Assembly (NCBI GenBank): GCA_019055375.1
Contig: JAHQIW010007148.1
Location: 62,001 to 126,000, forward strand
Direction of reading: 5' to 3'
Source of the DNA: Parelaphostrongylus tenuis
Lineage: Eukaryota; Nematoda; Chromadorea; Rhabditida; Metastrongylidae
DNA length: 64,000 nt
Shown: piece after piece, positions 47,701 through 55,029 of the stretch
How positions within the stretch are numbered: position 1 is the first letter of the stretch
How the letters are laid out: each line of letters begins with the position of its first letter
The notes under the pieces: generated by a model
What the model saw: only the letters and a program-made list of their open reading frames with translations
What the model was told of the DNA's origin: nothing
Databases searched by the model: none
Made by a program: the position numbers and the translations under genes

Positions 47701-48218
47701 AACAGCTGCAAAAGTGAAAACGAGGAGCAGTATTTTGGAAGAAGAGATGACTGGAACGCAAATGGGAACTGTCTTGATAAGCCACTGAGCACAGCATAAC
47801 TTCAGCGTAGTTTTTCATTATTTCAAAATAAAATGGTATAATAATCAAGATTTCCATGTGCTCCTTATACATCTTCTCAGAGCAGCTCTGCTTAATGCTA
47901 TTCATAACTCTAAATGTCGCTTCGACTTCAACTGAACAAAAACACAGATCGAATCGATCCTTGTACGGTTGCTGTTATACATTTTGGGAAATTTGGTGTT
48001 ACAGTTGTATATCCAAGAATGATGAGTGATACGCATGAAGAATTCAAAAGACCGACTTACTATAGACTTTGGTGTCAAAATCGATGCGTGTAAGCTTAAA
48101 TATTGAAGACAACTTTTATTAACCACTTGACGAACTTACGTACCGTTTTCAGTACATAGCGTGCACCACGCTCGCGGTGGCCGCGGCAAACCGGCGGCGA
48201 GTGCGTATCAACACGCTT
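29661..48218 (-). CDS. Four-helix MARVEL-like membrane protein, five supported exons
   Basis: Exons in transcript order: 48218-48140, 44864-44752, 37737-37546, 37209-37096 and 29786-29661. The last four join in frame with donors GTAAGT, GTCAGC and GTGAGT. Helix 1 is LLICSAIKVVIV joined to LLTIVVLILL across exons 2-3; helix 2 is IVLIYIVSALTLLYCIVSVV; helix 3 is MGWLIIIGIGG; helix 4 is ALAGIIVACFLGIAALF. The tail is RLRKYEKGYPQ. Four closely spaced helices with short loops in about 160 residues resemble MARVEL-domain proteins, which act in vesicle and junction membranes, but I see no diagnostic motif, so another tetraspan family is possible. Translation may start at ATG 44805 (MAFPNQ, Kozak-like AAGATGG), making exon 1 a 5' UTR, or farther upstream. 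Introns 1, 2 and 4 are 3-7 kb and full of repeats. Confidence 0.8.
30615..30955. mobile_element. Family 5 foldback nested in a mariner element
   Basis: The left part has gaccgactgtctatcaacct and gattttcttcttcaagcaga with cacgaggtgttaa. The right part has the complement: taacacgtcgtgttctgctc and aaagaagaaaatcaggaatc. A hammerhead-like motif lies in the right half. Confidence 0.6.
30856..30890 (+). ncRNA. Hammerhead-like motif, family 5, core bases present
   Basis: GGCU, CUGAAGA (30859-30865), a short stem II (GG/CC), GAA (30878-30880), palindrome ACGU (30881-30884), C17, then AGCU pairing with GGCU. The triplet is GUC. Compared with a canonical hammerhead there is one extra base before stem II, and stem III has no loop of its own. 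Confidence 0.5.
31080..31215. repeat. Partial copy of the tRNA-like foldback element
   Basis: On the - strand it has GCCTCAGCGGTGTAGTGGTA, then ATTAGCACGC, GCGGGTTCGATTCC and CTGAAGCC: an A box, a B box and a six-of-seven acceptor-like pairing. The anticodon arm is not regular, so it is tRNA-derived, not a tRNA gene. Confidence 0.6.
31330..31621. mobile_element. Foldback element with a tRNA-like centre
   Basis: Arms of about 90 bp. Left: cagtgttatgatatttcgta, tatacg, then aaaattgagtgatgagcaaa. The right arm is its complement: ttttgctcaccactcagttc and tatatacgaaacatcataac. The loop holds the same tRNA-like module as 31080-31215, with a weaker B box. Confidence 0.7.
31767..31936 (-). repeat. 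SINE-A relic, 3' part
   Basis: ataaggataaaccgcttggt, gtgattgaatgcatattcga, cgacttgcggtggcctattg: family-A body order, no head. Confidence 0.5.
32130..34060. repeat. Dispersed repeat R1 block
   Basis: Repeated R1 phrases in both orientations (gatagcgtaagtatcgac near 32170, gatagcacaaattttgagg near 32690, cgatagctcaaaagtcgag near 33560, cgatagcgaaaatcttagcg near 33710). The apparent open frames here look like by-products of the repeat. Confidence 0.45.
32238..32340 (-). repeat. SINE-B fragment
   Basis: acactgttttcgtgcggatc, cgctttttcgtcttcttctt and gagcgtcgtagaatactgg: complement of the SINE-B 3' half. Confidence 0.55.
34693..34739 (-). ncRNA. Hammerhead-like motif, family 4, left arm, decayed
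   Basis: On the - strand: GGGCCA, GUGAUGA (C3 to G), altered stem II, AGA for GAA, CGUACGU, A17, UGGUUC. Stem I still pairs with two G-U pairs. Confidence 0.4.
34960..35006 (+). ncRNA. Hammerhead-like motif, family 4, right arm, one core change
   Basis: GGGCCA, CUGAUGA (34966-34972), stem II GCGG-GUGACA-CCGC, CAA in place of GAA (G12 lost), ACCGUACGU, A17, UGGCUC. UGGCUC pairs with GGGCCA (one G-U pair). Confidence 0.5.
36529..36780 (+). repeat. SINE-B, longest copy
   Basis: The head cagtggccgagtggttgtga resembles the D arm of a Leu/Ser-type tRNA. The B box is decayed. Body: ctctccggcagtt, cctcgagattgaaaggagat, gacttcaagaagaagg; tail ggatccgcaaagtgaaaaga and gaggcggatcaaataaag. Confidence 0.6.
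37096..37209 (-). CDS. MARVEL-like gene, exon 4 (helix 3)
   Basis: 38 codons, phase 0 at both ends; acceptor GTCTTCTAG, donor GGG/GTGAGT. Encodes EVIFSTAGIMGWLIIIGIGG, then TISQRTIIETGERFGWIG. Confidence 0.88.
37210..37545 (-). other. MARVEL-like gene, intron 3, 336 bp
   Basis: The only short intron in the gene. No repeat recognised in it; an open + frame at 37256-37447 is not supported as coding. Confidence 0.75.
37546..37737 (-). CDS. MARVEL-like gene, exon 3 (end of helix 1, helix 2)
   Basis: 64 codons, phase 0 at both ends; acceptor CGTTTAG, donor CTATCG/GTCAGC, the same unusual donor as flp-14 exon 2. A stop follows three codons into the intron. Encodes LLTIVVLILLDPTYVTAYIS, helix 2, then LLAKRGDETPLTNCSLS. 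NCS is a possible N-glycosylation site. Confidence 0.87.
38410..40640. repeat. Dispersed repeat R1 block
   Basis: Many phrases in both orientations: ctacagcgcttacaaacgct (39420s), ccattcgaaagctcaaactt (39540s), acgctgtaacattcg (39600s), caagctatcgaacgattgct (40370s). It is the densest R1 block. An unmatched GC-rich patch lies at 39945-40005. Confidence 0.5.
41020..41293 (-). repeat. SINE-A copy
   Basis: Body and B-box region in family order: gatgaaagctctcggcgatg, gaatgcatatctggccatta, gagcgcgggatagaaccact; decayed head near 41285. Confidence 0.65.
41602..41878 (-). repeat. SINE-A copy
   Basis: aaaggataaagctttcggtg, gatgcgccatgcattcaacg, gtggaatcgagccatcgacc, and a head ending gagccacatgcgccc. 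Confidence 0.65.
43594..43872 (+). repeat. SINE-A copy
   Basis: Head gcgcgtgctagtgacgcagt with a good A box, and B box ctggttcgatcccagg, one of the best in the family; body gaatgcatggcgcattcctc; tail tttgtcctttata. Confidence 0.75.
44051..44319 (-). repeat. SINE-A copy
   Basis: cgttctcggtgttgatcaat, gcatatctgacatttataat, ggatcaaaccaacgacatcg, and a head ending ccactggactagacgcgc. Confidence 0.65.
44752..44864 (-). CDS. MARVEL-like gene, exon 2 (N-terminus and start of helix 1)
   Basis: The donor ATTGTC/GTAAGT is strong. Acceptor GATTCAG at 44865 fits the phase of exon 1 ending at 48140; alternative acceptor CTCAG at 44860 fits exon 1 ending at 48144. It encodes a basic segment LSSRRHPRAPPSKRVIAK, then MAFPNQLLICSAIKVVIV. 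Confidence 0.78.
45616..45663 (-). ncRNA. Hammerhead motif, family 2, one core change
   Basis: On the - strand: GUGCAA, CUUACGA (G5 to U), stem II, GAA, ACACGUGU, C17 (GUC triplet), then UUGCAC pairing perfectly with GUGCAA. It lies in the sense strand of the MARVEL-like gene intron. Confidence 0.55.
46011..46053 (+). ncRNA. Hammerhead motif, family 2, decayed
   Basis: GUGCAA, UUGCCGG, GGCU...GCC, GAA, ACACGCGU, C17, UUGAAC. The first box is lost. Confidence 0.4.
48140..48218 (-). CDS. MARVEL-like gene, possible exon 1
   Basis: Only one of three frames is open: KRVDTHSPPVCRGHRERGAR, then YVLKTV. The donor GTAC/GTAAGT is strong; acceptor CTCCATAG is weak. A better acceptor, TTTTTACAG, lies about 40 bp upstream, but all frames from it close, so this may be untranslated leader. 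GC-rich codons support coding. Confidence 0.55.
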
Positions 48219-48624
48219 CTATGGAGATAGAAATTTAATTGTTATTTGAGACTGTAAAAACACATTATTAGCATTAAATGATGGATTGTCACAGAGGAAA
48301 CCTCCACAAAGGGTTTATTGGTAAAGAAAACGTCCATCTGCCGAAAATCAATCGATGTTTGAACAAAAGAACCACATCCCTTTGAGAGGAAACTTACTCA
48401 CAGTTGTTAAAAAACCTTTCCTTCCTCCTTCTCAATCTAGATTTTTGTGCTCATTTGATGGCTTGAAAAATGCTCATCCTCGCACTTAGCTTAGATTTTT
48501 GCGAAACTTTCGTATAACATTTTACCAACAAAAACAGACAATATTTTGCTTTCAAAGTGTGTTGCTCCATTTCCACAACGGATTGTATTGGCATTATATA
48601 CTAGAATTCTGATGTTAAGTAAAC

Positions 48625-49012
48625 TCCAGGTCCGACTATCTATTAACCTCGGCATAGTTTGAATAAATCGGTATCTTCTTCTGTTTAGCCGCTCCGAGGT
48701 GTTAATGATATTATTTATTGAATATCAGCGAAGCACATAACAATACAGTTAATAATGCAGCACGAATATTACAACAGTCGTGGTGGCTAACGTTTCGGCA
48801 AGGTTCGCCATCTTCAGAGCCGCTTAGATGTTTTAGGTCGTTCAATTAATCATTGAAGACCTGCCACTTGGAGTCTATGATAATGTAAGACTGTCAGTCG
48901 ACTGTTGTAATATTCGTGCTGCATTATTGACTGTATTGTTATGTGCTTCGCTGATATTCAATAAATAATATCATTAACACCTCGGAGCGACTAACAGAAG
49001 AAGATACTGGTT
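48625..49012. mobile_element. Family 5 foldback with 110-bp near-perfect arms
   Basis: The left arm (48670-48780) and right arm (48899-49009) are inverted copies: gtatcttcttctgtttagcc against ctaacagaagaagatac, and gcacgaatattacaacagtc against gactgttgtaatattcgtgc. The loop of about 118 bp carries one hammerhead-like motif. Confidence 0.75.
48785..48821 (-). ncRNA. Hammerhead-like motif, family 5, core bases present
   Basis: On the - strand: GGCU, CUGAAGA, stem II GGC/GCC (with one unpaired U before it), GAA, ACGU, U17, AGCC pairing with GGCU. Stem III has no loop unless two copies pair. Confidence 0.5.
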
Positions 49013-49539
49013 AAGTAAACTTTCTCACTATGAAAAATTACTATCATTGAATGGGCTTCTATAAACGTATTTATATGAGAAAGAGCACTCCGTTCTCTTG
49101 CAAGTCTACACTTTTCATCAAGAATTACAAGGATGCAGTCTCATCTATGTAAAAAGTGCTTGTGTTTCCTTCTATTTCTCTAAAATAGTTTTTTTTACTG
49201 AGTTAATAGTAATCATTCTCTAACTTAAGTACTGCATATTCTAGCAATAAGCTTGCTTTGTGAGAGTACGAAAAGATAACTAAAAAAGGATTACGTTTTG
49301 CTTTTCGCAGTAAGTTGTTCCAAACTTACAGCGAATTTTTGGGAATATATCGTGCATTTCTATCCTGAAAAACTTTTATCTCAAAGAAATGTTACAGAAG
49401 AGACTTTTGTAAAAAATTTATAGTGAAAATAATCCCATGTATCAAGAAATATTCTATGTTCCAACGAGAGAACCACATTGTCGTGAAAGTAATATATCTC
49501 CACGTGTTATCTAACATTCGTTCTCTCCTTTTCATTTAC

Positions 49540-50130
49540 GTTTCTGTAGTCATTCGATAGCTTGAGAAATTCAAATTTTCATGCTGAGTTTGCTTTGCGA
49601 AAAGGTTTTTATAATACGTTCAGTTTACTAAACGAAAGATAAAGCTTTGCAATCGGGATTCATTTTTCTAACTTCACAGGGGATTTCCGGTTTTTATAGT
49701 AAAATTTTCATTTCACAGAAACTTTGTCGCCTAAGGTATTGAAAATCACTGAGTAGATTTCTATAAACTTATTTTTAAAGGATGGGGCACCTAGTTGTCT
49801 AAAAAATTTTCATTTTTTTGTGCGAACTGTGCGAAGTGCAGTCACATTCTGTACAATGTGCTCATGTTTCCTCGCATTTTTCAAAACAAAAGAAATTCTC
49901 GTTAGACTATTAGTAATCAATCAATAGCTTGAAAAATGAAGCTTTTTGTACCAGGCTTGGTTAACAGAAAGGCTTTTTTGAAGAGTAAGAGCATCGCAGA
50001 AAAATAGCCTCACCTTTGAAATAGTAATCTCATTGCTGGAACTTCGCCAAAGGTTCTTTTGACAGTTATATAGCGAAATTTCGATGATGTGGAAACTTAG
50101 TTGTCACTGGAGAGCGACATATTACGAAGA
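49540..50130. repeat. Dispersed repeat R1 copies
   Basis: tcattcgatagcttgagaaa near 49550 and caatcaatagcttgaaaaat near 49915, each followed by similar text (tttttataatacg, aaaggcttttttga). Two copies about 365 bp apart. Confidence 0.5.
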
Positions 50131-50139
50131 AAATTTTGC

Positions 50140-50550
50140 TAGGCCTTTTTAGTAGGAAGTGCGCCAACACGTCCGGGTTCAACAGGAAAATCACAAAAAT
50201 GAGTTACCTTTGAAAAAGAATGTCTAAAAGCTAAGCGAGGTTGGTACGAAAGGGTTATACACCGGTGTTTCGGAGGTTTTGGGCTCCTCGTCAGTAACCC
50301 CCGCCCCACATTAAGCCCTGCATTGTAGCAAAGAGGGAGACGTATGTGGTGATGGCATAGTGTACAATGACGCTGGTCCATCATCTGTTCTCGCTCGATG
50401 GATCTCGGCTGCTAGAACACTAAATTGATCCATAACACGAGTACTTCCAACTCTTACTCCCCATTTCAATCTGATACCTTGTAAGAGTATGACTGCCTTT
50501 TTCGATCTCATCAATCCTCCGATTGCCATAGATATCTGTCTGCTGTTCAA
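50140..50550 (-). mobile_element. Ribozyme family 3 element
   Basis: About 200 bp are shared with 58190-58440. On the - strand: an imperfect hairpin (GGACCAGCGTCATTGTACAC with GCCATCACCAC), then CTCCCTCTTTGCTACAATGC, GTGGGGCGGGGG and the ribozyme. Unlike families 1, 2 and 4 it has one ribozyme and no outer inverted repeats. This layout recalls the end repeats of Penelope-like elements, but no reverse transcriptase is seen. Confidence 0.6.
50251..50301 (-). ncRNA. Hammerhead ribozyme, family 3, intact
   Basis: On the - strand: GGGUUA (stem I), CUGACGA (complement of 50288-50294), stem II GGAG/CUCC, GAA, palindrome ACACCGGUGU (50259-50268), A17 (50258), cut, then UAACCC. UAACCC pairs perfectly with GGGUUA, with a further U-G pair. 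All core positions are present. Confidence 0.88.
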
Positions 50551-50861
50551 TTAGACACAACTAAATTCAGGCCCAGAATTGTACTGTACAGGCAAAAGTT
50601 TCCAACTTCTCTATGCATTCGGGATCTATATTCGTAGAAATCAACAAGACCAATGTGTGAATAATTCTATGACTAGCTAAGCATTAAGTAAAATTTTCAA
50701 GTTTTTTTTTTGAACATATAGGCGGAAGATCCGAATCAATCATGTGGTGGAGGGAATACTCTCACTGGTGTAAACGATACCCATCGGAAACCATCGGAAT
50801 ACGGAGGTTTCCGTTTTACTCTTGGACATCTAACCACCTGAATGTGATCACAATGAAGTTA

Positions 50862-51020
50862 TTAGAGGAGCTGGGGATTTGATCGGGCGCATGAAATCTT
50901 CTTGAGGGCATTAAGTGAAAGGAATATGTAGAGGGCGTAAACGGTACAAATATCCAGTGTCAAAATCACCGTGATAAATTGCGCTCGCAGCACAGAATAA
51001 ACGCGGATAAAAAAGTTGGT
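50862..51020 (-). CDS. Possible exon of an unidentified membrane protein
   Basis: The - frame reads FFIRVYSVLRAQFITVILTL, then DICTVYALYIFLSLNALKKI and SCARSNPQLL-stop. It has one clear hydrophobic helix, GC-rich third positions and a basic tail, unlike the surrounding DNA. No convincing splice acceptor is visible, so it may be the last exon of an unseen gene, a transposon fragment, or chance. I do not recognise the family. Confidence 0.3.
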   Translation of the reverse strand, partial: TNFFIRVYSVLRAQFITVILTLDICTVYALYIFLSLNALKKISCARSNPQLL

Positions 51021-51727
51021 ACCCAAGAATCGATAGAACAAAAATTTTTTGTATTTCAAACAGGTTCCAACTCTAGAAGTTCACTAATAATCGAGAAGTT
51101 ATCAAGAATCAATGATGATGTGGCATTGCATGCAGTGTGTAAAAGTGGTCATTTTCTCATTTTTAATAAGTTTCATGAATTTGAGGTACTTACTTCGTTG
51201 AATGAAACGCTCTCAAAACTGGAAAATTTTCATCGCAATTTTTTAATTCCAGAAGATCAAAGTGATAAAGTGCTCGATTTTTTGATTATTTTCCATATGA
51301 GGCAATGAATAAGAACAAGAAGTTGTCAACATGAAAAATAAAAGATAATATAATTGATCAATGAATATATAGGATTAGAGAGAACAAAAATATTTAGTAA
51401 CAGTATGAAACATATTATTTTCGTGTGTCTCTGGCTTTTCCTTTGGAACGCGCGGTTCTAGGAAGGATAATCGACAATGTTCTCACTAGAGTAGCCCTTA
51501 TTAAGCTCCTCTATCATGTTTTATGACTTGCTGTAGACTAAAATCCTCTTAACGACGATAAAAGCAAATTTAATTAGAAGACCGCCGCATTGTGATTGTA
51601 TTGGCCGCGCTCGCCGCGCGACCACGTCGCGTGCCGCGCCCAAATTTCCACGTGGTCGCTAAAAGGTTAACCGACAGGAGGGGTAATTGACGTCGAGGTG
51701 ATAGCAGATAGAACAATAGAATTTGTT

Positions 51728-51764
51728 GGCTAACGTTCCGTGATTTCGCCATCCTCACAGCCTG
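51728..51764 (-). ncRNA. Hammerhead-like motif, family 5, decayed
   Basis: On the - strand: AGGCU, GUGAGGA (C3 to G), altered stem II, GGAACGU with one A lost, U17, AGCC, which still pairs with GGCU. Confidence 0.35.
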
Positions 51765-51955
51765 GACGTACAATGCATCAGACTATTCGATCACAAATAT
51801 ACCCAATGATGCTGAGTGATGTGCAAAACCTTGACGTCAGACGGGGCTCGAACCTGCGTTTCACCTTTTTTGGATTCATTGTCGTTATCCACTACCTGTC
51901 CAAACCGTTGACTGTTGGTTGCTGACAAATTGATGCGTTGTAGTGTAAAAAAGAG
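51765..51955 (-). repeat. SINE-C copy
   Basis: On the - strand: gtgaaacgcaggttcgagcc (B box) and caaggttttgcacatcactc, then agcatcattgggtatattt. Head decayed. Confidence 0.6.
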
Positions 51956-52128
51956 TGGTGGCAAAACAGGCGTCGATGGTGTTACTGATTAAGCACGCGT
52001 CCCAGAAAAGGGTGAAATGCGGGTTTGAGTCTCGCTTTGTGTCAAAGTTTTGCACATTACACAACATCATTGCGTATATCTGTAACATCATATCACCGCT
52101 AAAGAGTGGTCAAATAAAAGGAAATTCA
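51956..52128 (+). repeat. SINE-C copy
   Basis: gttactgattaagcacgcgt, gcgggtttgagtctcgcttt, caaagttttgcacattacac, then accgctaaagagtggtcaaa. Head to head with the previous copy. Confidence 0.65.
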
Positions 52129-52235
52129 CATGATTATCGATACCCAGTATCTGTCAGCGTGGCTGGGTTCAGTGTCGATGCCGACTACGCGGGCCAGGCC
52201 GTTGACGACTGCCGGCTGTGACAGATAGATGACCT

Positions 52236-52420
52236 GTAGCGTAGAAAGAGTGTTGTGCAAAATGGACGTCAGTAGTGCAACGGGTTAGAGCATGCACTCC
52301 CGGATAGAGGGAGGTTGTGGGTTCGAGTTCCGCCTGACGCAAAGCTTTGCACATCACTCTACATCACTGTGTATATCAATAACATCATACCACCGCCCGC
52401 CAAAAAGCGGTTAAAGAGTG
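52236..52420 (+). repeat. SINE-C copy with a nearly complete tRNA cloverleaf
   Basis: From 52268: CGTCAG pairs with CTGACG at the end of the head. D-arm region TAGTGCAACGGGTTAGAGCA; anticodon-like stem CTCCC-GGATAGA-GGGAG with a 7-base loop; B box GGGTTCGAGTTCC. It is followed by gctttgcacatcactctaca, aacatcataccaccgcc and gcggttaaa. The non-tRNA 3' half marks it as a SINE rather than a tRNA gene. Confidence 0.7.
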
Positions 52421-52444
52421 AGAATCTCATTTGATTGTCAAAAG

Positions 52445-52622
52445 AAATTCTGTCCATTCGCTACATCTATTGATGTTGGAGAATTTTAACACTAGGCAGA
52501 AATCGAACCCGCGTTTCACCCCTTCCGATGGGCGTGCCAACCACGGGACTATCAGTGTCCTCGCTCTGCAATCACTCTTTCTGTGATACAAAGCCGAAGA
52601 TTCTGCATACCACCTAGCATTC
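52445..52622 (-). repeat. SINE-C copy
   Basis: cagaaatcgaacccgcgttt (B box on - strand), gggcgtgccaaccacgggac (A-box region), 3' part gttggagaattttaaca. Confidence 0.6.
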
Positions 52623-52909
52623 CTCAATAATCCGTTTTGTCGTGAAAATTCTCACCAAACACGTCTGGCGCTGTAAGTCGATTGGAGGTCCCGAAGCGAT
52701 CTTGACATACGATAGTTCTACACGTGGCCACCTACTAGGTCGCGGCCATTTCTCATAGTCTCACGTGTCTGGTGGCCGTCGCTTCAAACCACAGGTGGTG
52801 TCTTGCTTGTTTTCATCAATCGTAGGGGGTTAGGCTAACATTAACGGGTTAAAACGCTTATCAAGCCTTTGAAGACCGACCGACTTTCCCTTGCTATTGG
52901 CGTTACCAA

Positions 52910-53130
52910 TCAGTAATCGATTTCTTTATGATTTAGCCAATACCACGAAGTTGATGTGAGAGTTTCTTCCAGCTTGTGTTCCGACCTCTTTGTCTTCCTC
53001 AGAGCCGATGATTTGGGCCAATTGTCCAGACGATCAATTATCGATTTCTCGTCGAAATGTTAGCCGAGTGAATATTCATATAAACTTCGTGATATTAGCT
53101 AAATCATAAGGAAATCGATTATTGATTGGT
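52910..53130. mobile_element. Small foldback element with family-5 core
   Basis: The left end taccaatcagtaatcgattt and the right end (TACCAATCAATAATCGATTT on the - strand) are inverted. The inner arm has atgatttagccaataccacg against cgtgatattagctaaatcat. A decayed hammerhead-like motif (52971-53006, - strand, CUGAGGA present, stem III lost) lies inside. Confidence 0.65.
52971..53006 (-). ncRNA. Hammerhead-like motif, family 5, decayed
   Basis: On the - strand: GGCU, CUGAGGA, stem II GAC/GUC, GGAACACA, AGCU. Box 1 and stem I are kept; the ACGU palindrome is lost. Confidence 0.35.
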
Positions 53131-53839
53131 AAGTTTTGTGCATTACAGGTAGTCCATACCACCTTCACAGTGGTTTCAATCTGAAAACAAAAAGGGATTA
53201 GCGTCTTCTCATCACCCGGCTGGCTTTTTCGACAATCATGGACGTAATGAGTCGCTATCTGAATGCTCAAGTATGATTTTGTTCTTTTTTGTGGTTTTAA
53301 GGAATATCAAAATTCGTGATAGTGGCGTACAACCATCTTACTAATGAGAGATTTTACCAATCGCAATTCTTTTTCTTTACTTTCCCTAACGAATTTGCGA
53401 TTACATGACCTCTGTGCATGTCATTCATAAGGCGGACACAGCGGCCGGTATGACACCTACAGAGGTCATTTTCTCTCTGGCGGTTTGTTCAGGCATTGCA
53501 GTTTTCTTCTCCCATACTTCTTGTAATGAATTGGTAGTTTATCCACTACATGTATAGAGGGCCGCAACTCATTCAGAGTGGGGTGCCCCCTCAATAGTCT
53601 TTCACTTTGATCTACAAATTAATACCACGAGAGAGATTACAGTTGTTGAAAATAGTGTGACTAATGGAAACGCACAGAAGTGTCCCCTGCCTTTACAAAG
53701 TGGCACGCGAATTTTCGACACTTAAATCGTTATTCACTACTTTTCAACCGTTGGAGTAACTTTTGGGTAATGGATGGAATTAGGGGATATCAAAACTAAT
53801 GGATAAATAATGTAATATTTCTAGCGGAATTTGAACAAC

Positions 53840-53920
53840 TTTATTAACCCTTTCGGGACGGAATCTAATCGATCGCAGCGCGATTCGCAAACAGCGCGCG
53901 ATTTTTGCTAATCAGTTAAG
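53840..53920 (+). repeat. Dispersed repeat R2 (CCCTTT...GGGACGG type)
   Basis: ttaaccctttcgggacggaa, then taatcgatcgcagcgcgatt. Related text: 55897-55960 (ccctttacggatgacaattg, atcgatc) and 61225-61275 (cctttggggacggcagatga, tcgatcgcgtagcgcaattc). A TTAA just before CCCT would suit a piggyBac-type end, but only one copy shows it. Confidence 0.35.
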
Positions 53921-54111
53921 GTATTTTTATCTGTTTCAAGAAAAAATCTTCAGGTTTCCATGTTGCCCCGATACTCTATATTCCTCCACGTTATCATAGG
54001 CTTTTAGTGCGTACATAACTCTTCTGCTGTCCTTTTCTTCAAGTGAGACTTGCACAAAGCTGATACTTCTTTTTCCTCGAAATTTGATGGCGGCAACGTC
54101 TTCGTCGGAGC

Positions 54112-54250
54112 CTTATTTATAGTTATATGAAAGAGGTCACCAGTTTTGTATGGCACACTTTGCAAAAGTTTTTTTCCTTTTGATTTTTGTTGATTTTTCA
54201 AAGTGTGTCACACTAGATCGGTGACCTCTCTCATGTAACTATAAATAAAG
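54112..54250. mobile_element. Small foldback element
   Basis: Left arm ttatttatagttatatgaaa, gaggtcacc, ggcacactttg; right arm caaagtgtgtcacac, ggtgacctctctcatgtaac, tataaataaa. The arms are about 50 bp and the loop about 35 bp. Class unknown. Confidence 0.65.
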
Positions 54251-54251
54251 C

Positions 54252-54355
54252 AGATCCGAAGACTGACTATCAGTTAACCTCGACAAAGTAGGAATAGATC
54301 AATAGTATTTCTGTTCAGCAGTTCCGAGGTGTTAACTATAGTATTTGTTGAATAC
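54252..54355. repeat. Family 5 foldback, single arm
   Basis: gaagactgactatcagttaa, cctcgacaaagtagg, cagttccgaggtgttaacta: matches the left end of the element at 48625-49012. No partner arm or ribozyme. Confidence 0.5.
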
Positions 54356-54356
54356 T

Positions 54357-54440
54357 AGTCAAAGTTTTGCACATCACTCAACATCATTGAGTATGTTGTT
54401 GACATCATGCCACCGCTAAAGGCGGTTAAATAAAGAAAAC
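54357..54440 (+). repeat. SINE-C 3' half
   Basis: gtcaaagttttgcacatcac, tcaacatcattgagtatg, then caccgctaaaggcggttaaa. No head. Confidence 0.6.
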
Positions 54441-54529
54441 TCTTTTTGATCATGTATAACCCTTATGCATAAAGAAAATTCCGAGCACGAATCGTCTTAT
54501 CTTCGCCATCACAGTGTTCTATAGGATAA

Positions 54530-54840
54530 ACTTTTTTGAAGCCATTTTTAGGCCTGAGAGTTATCAAGATTCATGCTATCGAATGATTACCAAAATTCAG
54601 CGAAAAGCCGTCCACAAACCCCAACCAAGCAAGCAGAGCAAACCGAGTGTGATACAAAATAGTATTTTCCCTGCTATAACGCAATAAAAAGGCTTTTTAG
54701 AAACAAACACTACTGTAATCGTCGAGATCTAGGTTTTTGAATAGTTATTAGAAGTCTAGTATGGAAGGTCTCCAGCGAGAAAGGCCTCCAGAAGTATTTT
54801 TGGCTTCTTTTGGCGAGAAAGGCCTCCAGAAGTAGAGAGT
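54530..54840. repeat. R1 copy with a short direct duplication
   Basis: catgctatcgaatgattacc (R1 phrase) and aacgcaataaaaaggctttt. The 22-bp unit gcgagaaaggcctccagaag-ta occurs exactly at 54775-54796 and 54813-54834, 38 bp apart. Confidence 0.6.
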
Positions 54841-55029
54841 ATTTTTTGGATGCACGCCATCCGGGACAGTTAAATTCGGATAGTAAATGATTATCTAATG
54901 GACGGATTTTTTTCACACTCTGTAGGTGTATATGTACACCAAAAACATAAGATTGTGTATAGAAGAATACTAGGCGTATTTAGGCTAGGAGAAGCGCAGA
55001 ATTCGTCTAAAAACGGTGAGGAAAATCAA

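Larger units (their letters stand above)
44865..48139 (-). other. MARVEL-like gene, intron 1, about 3.3 kb
   Basis: Holds the family-2 ribozyme element 45556-46100 and a run of about 14 A at 46567-46581. The rest, 46110-48130, shows nothing I can name. Confidence 0.6.

Noticed and set aside
52268..52345. Possible tRNA gene on the + strand
   Set aside because: The cloverleaf is nearly complete, but the anticodon loop GGATAGA lacks the usual T33, and the 3' flank matches SINE-C copies elsewhere.
53076..53270. Possible short exon after acceptor TTTTTGTTTTCAG on the - strand (IETTVKVVWTT)
   Set aside because: The acceptor is good, but the frame runs straight into a foldback element and no donor gives a sensible exon; the upstream interval would be an intron of only about 36 bp.
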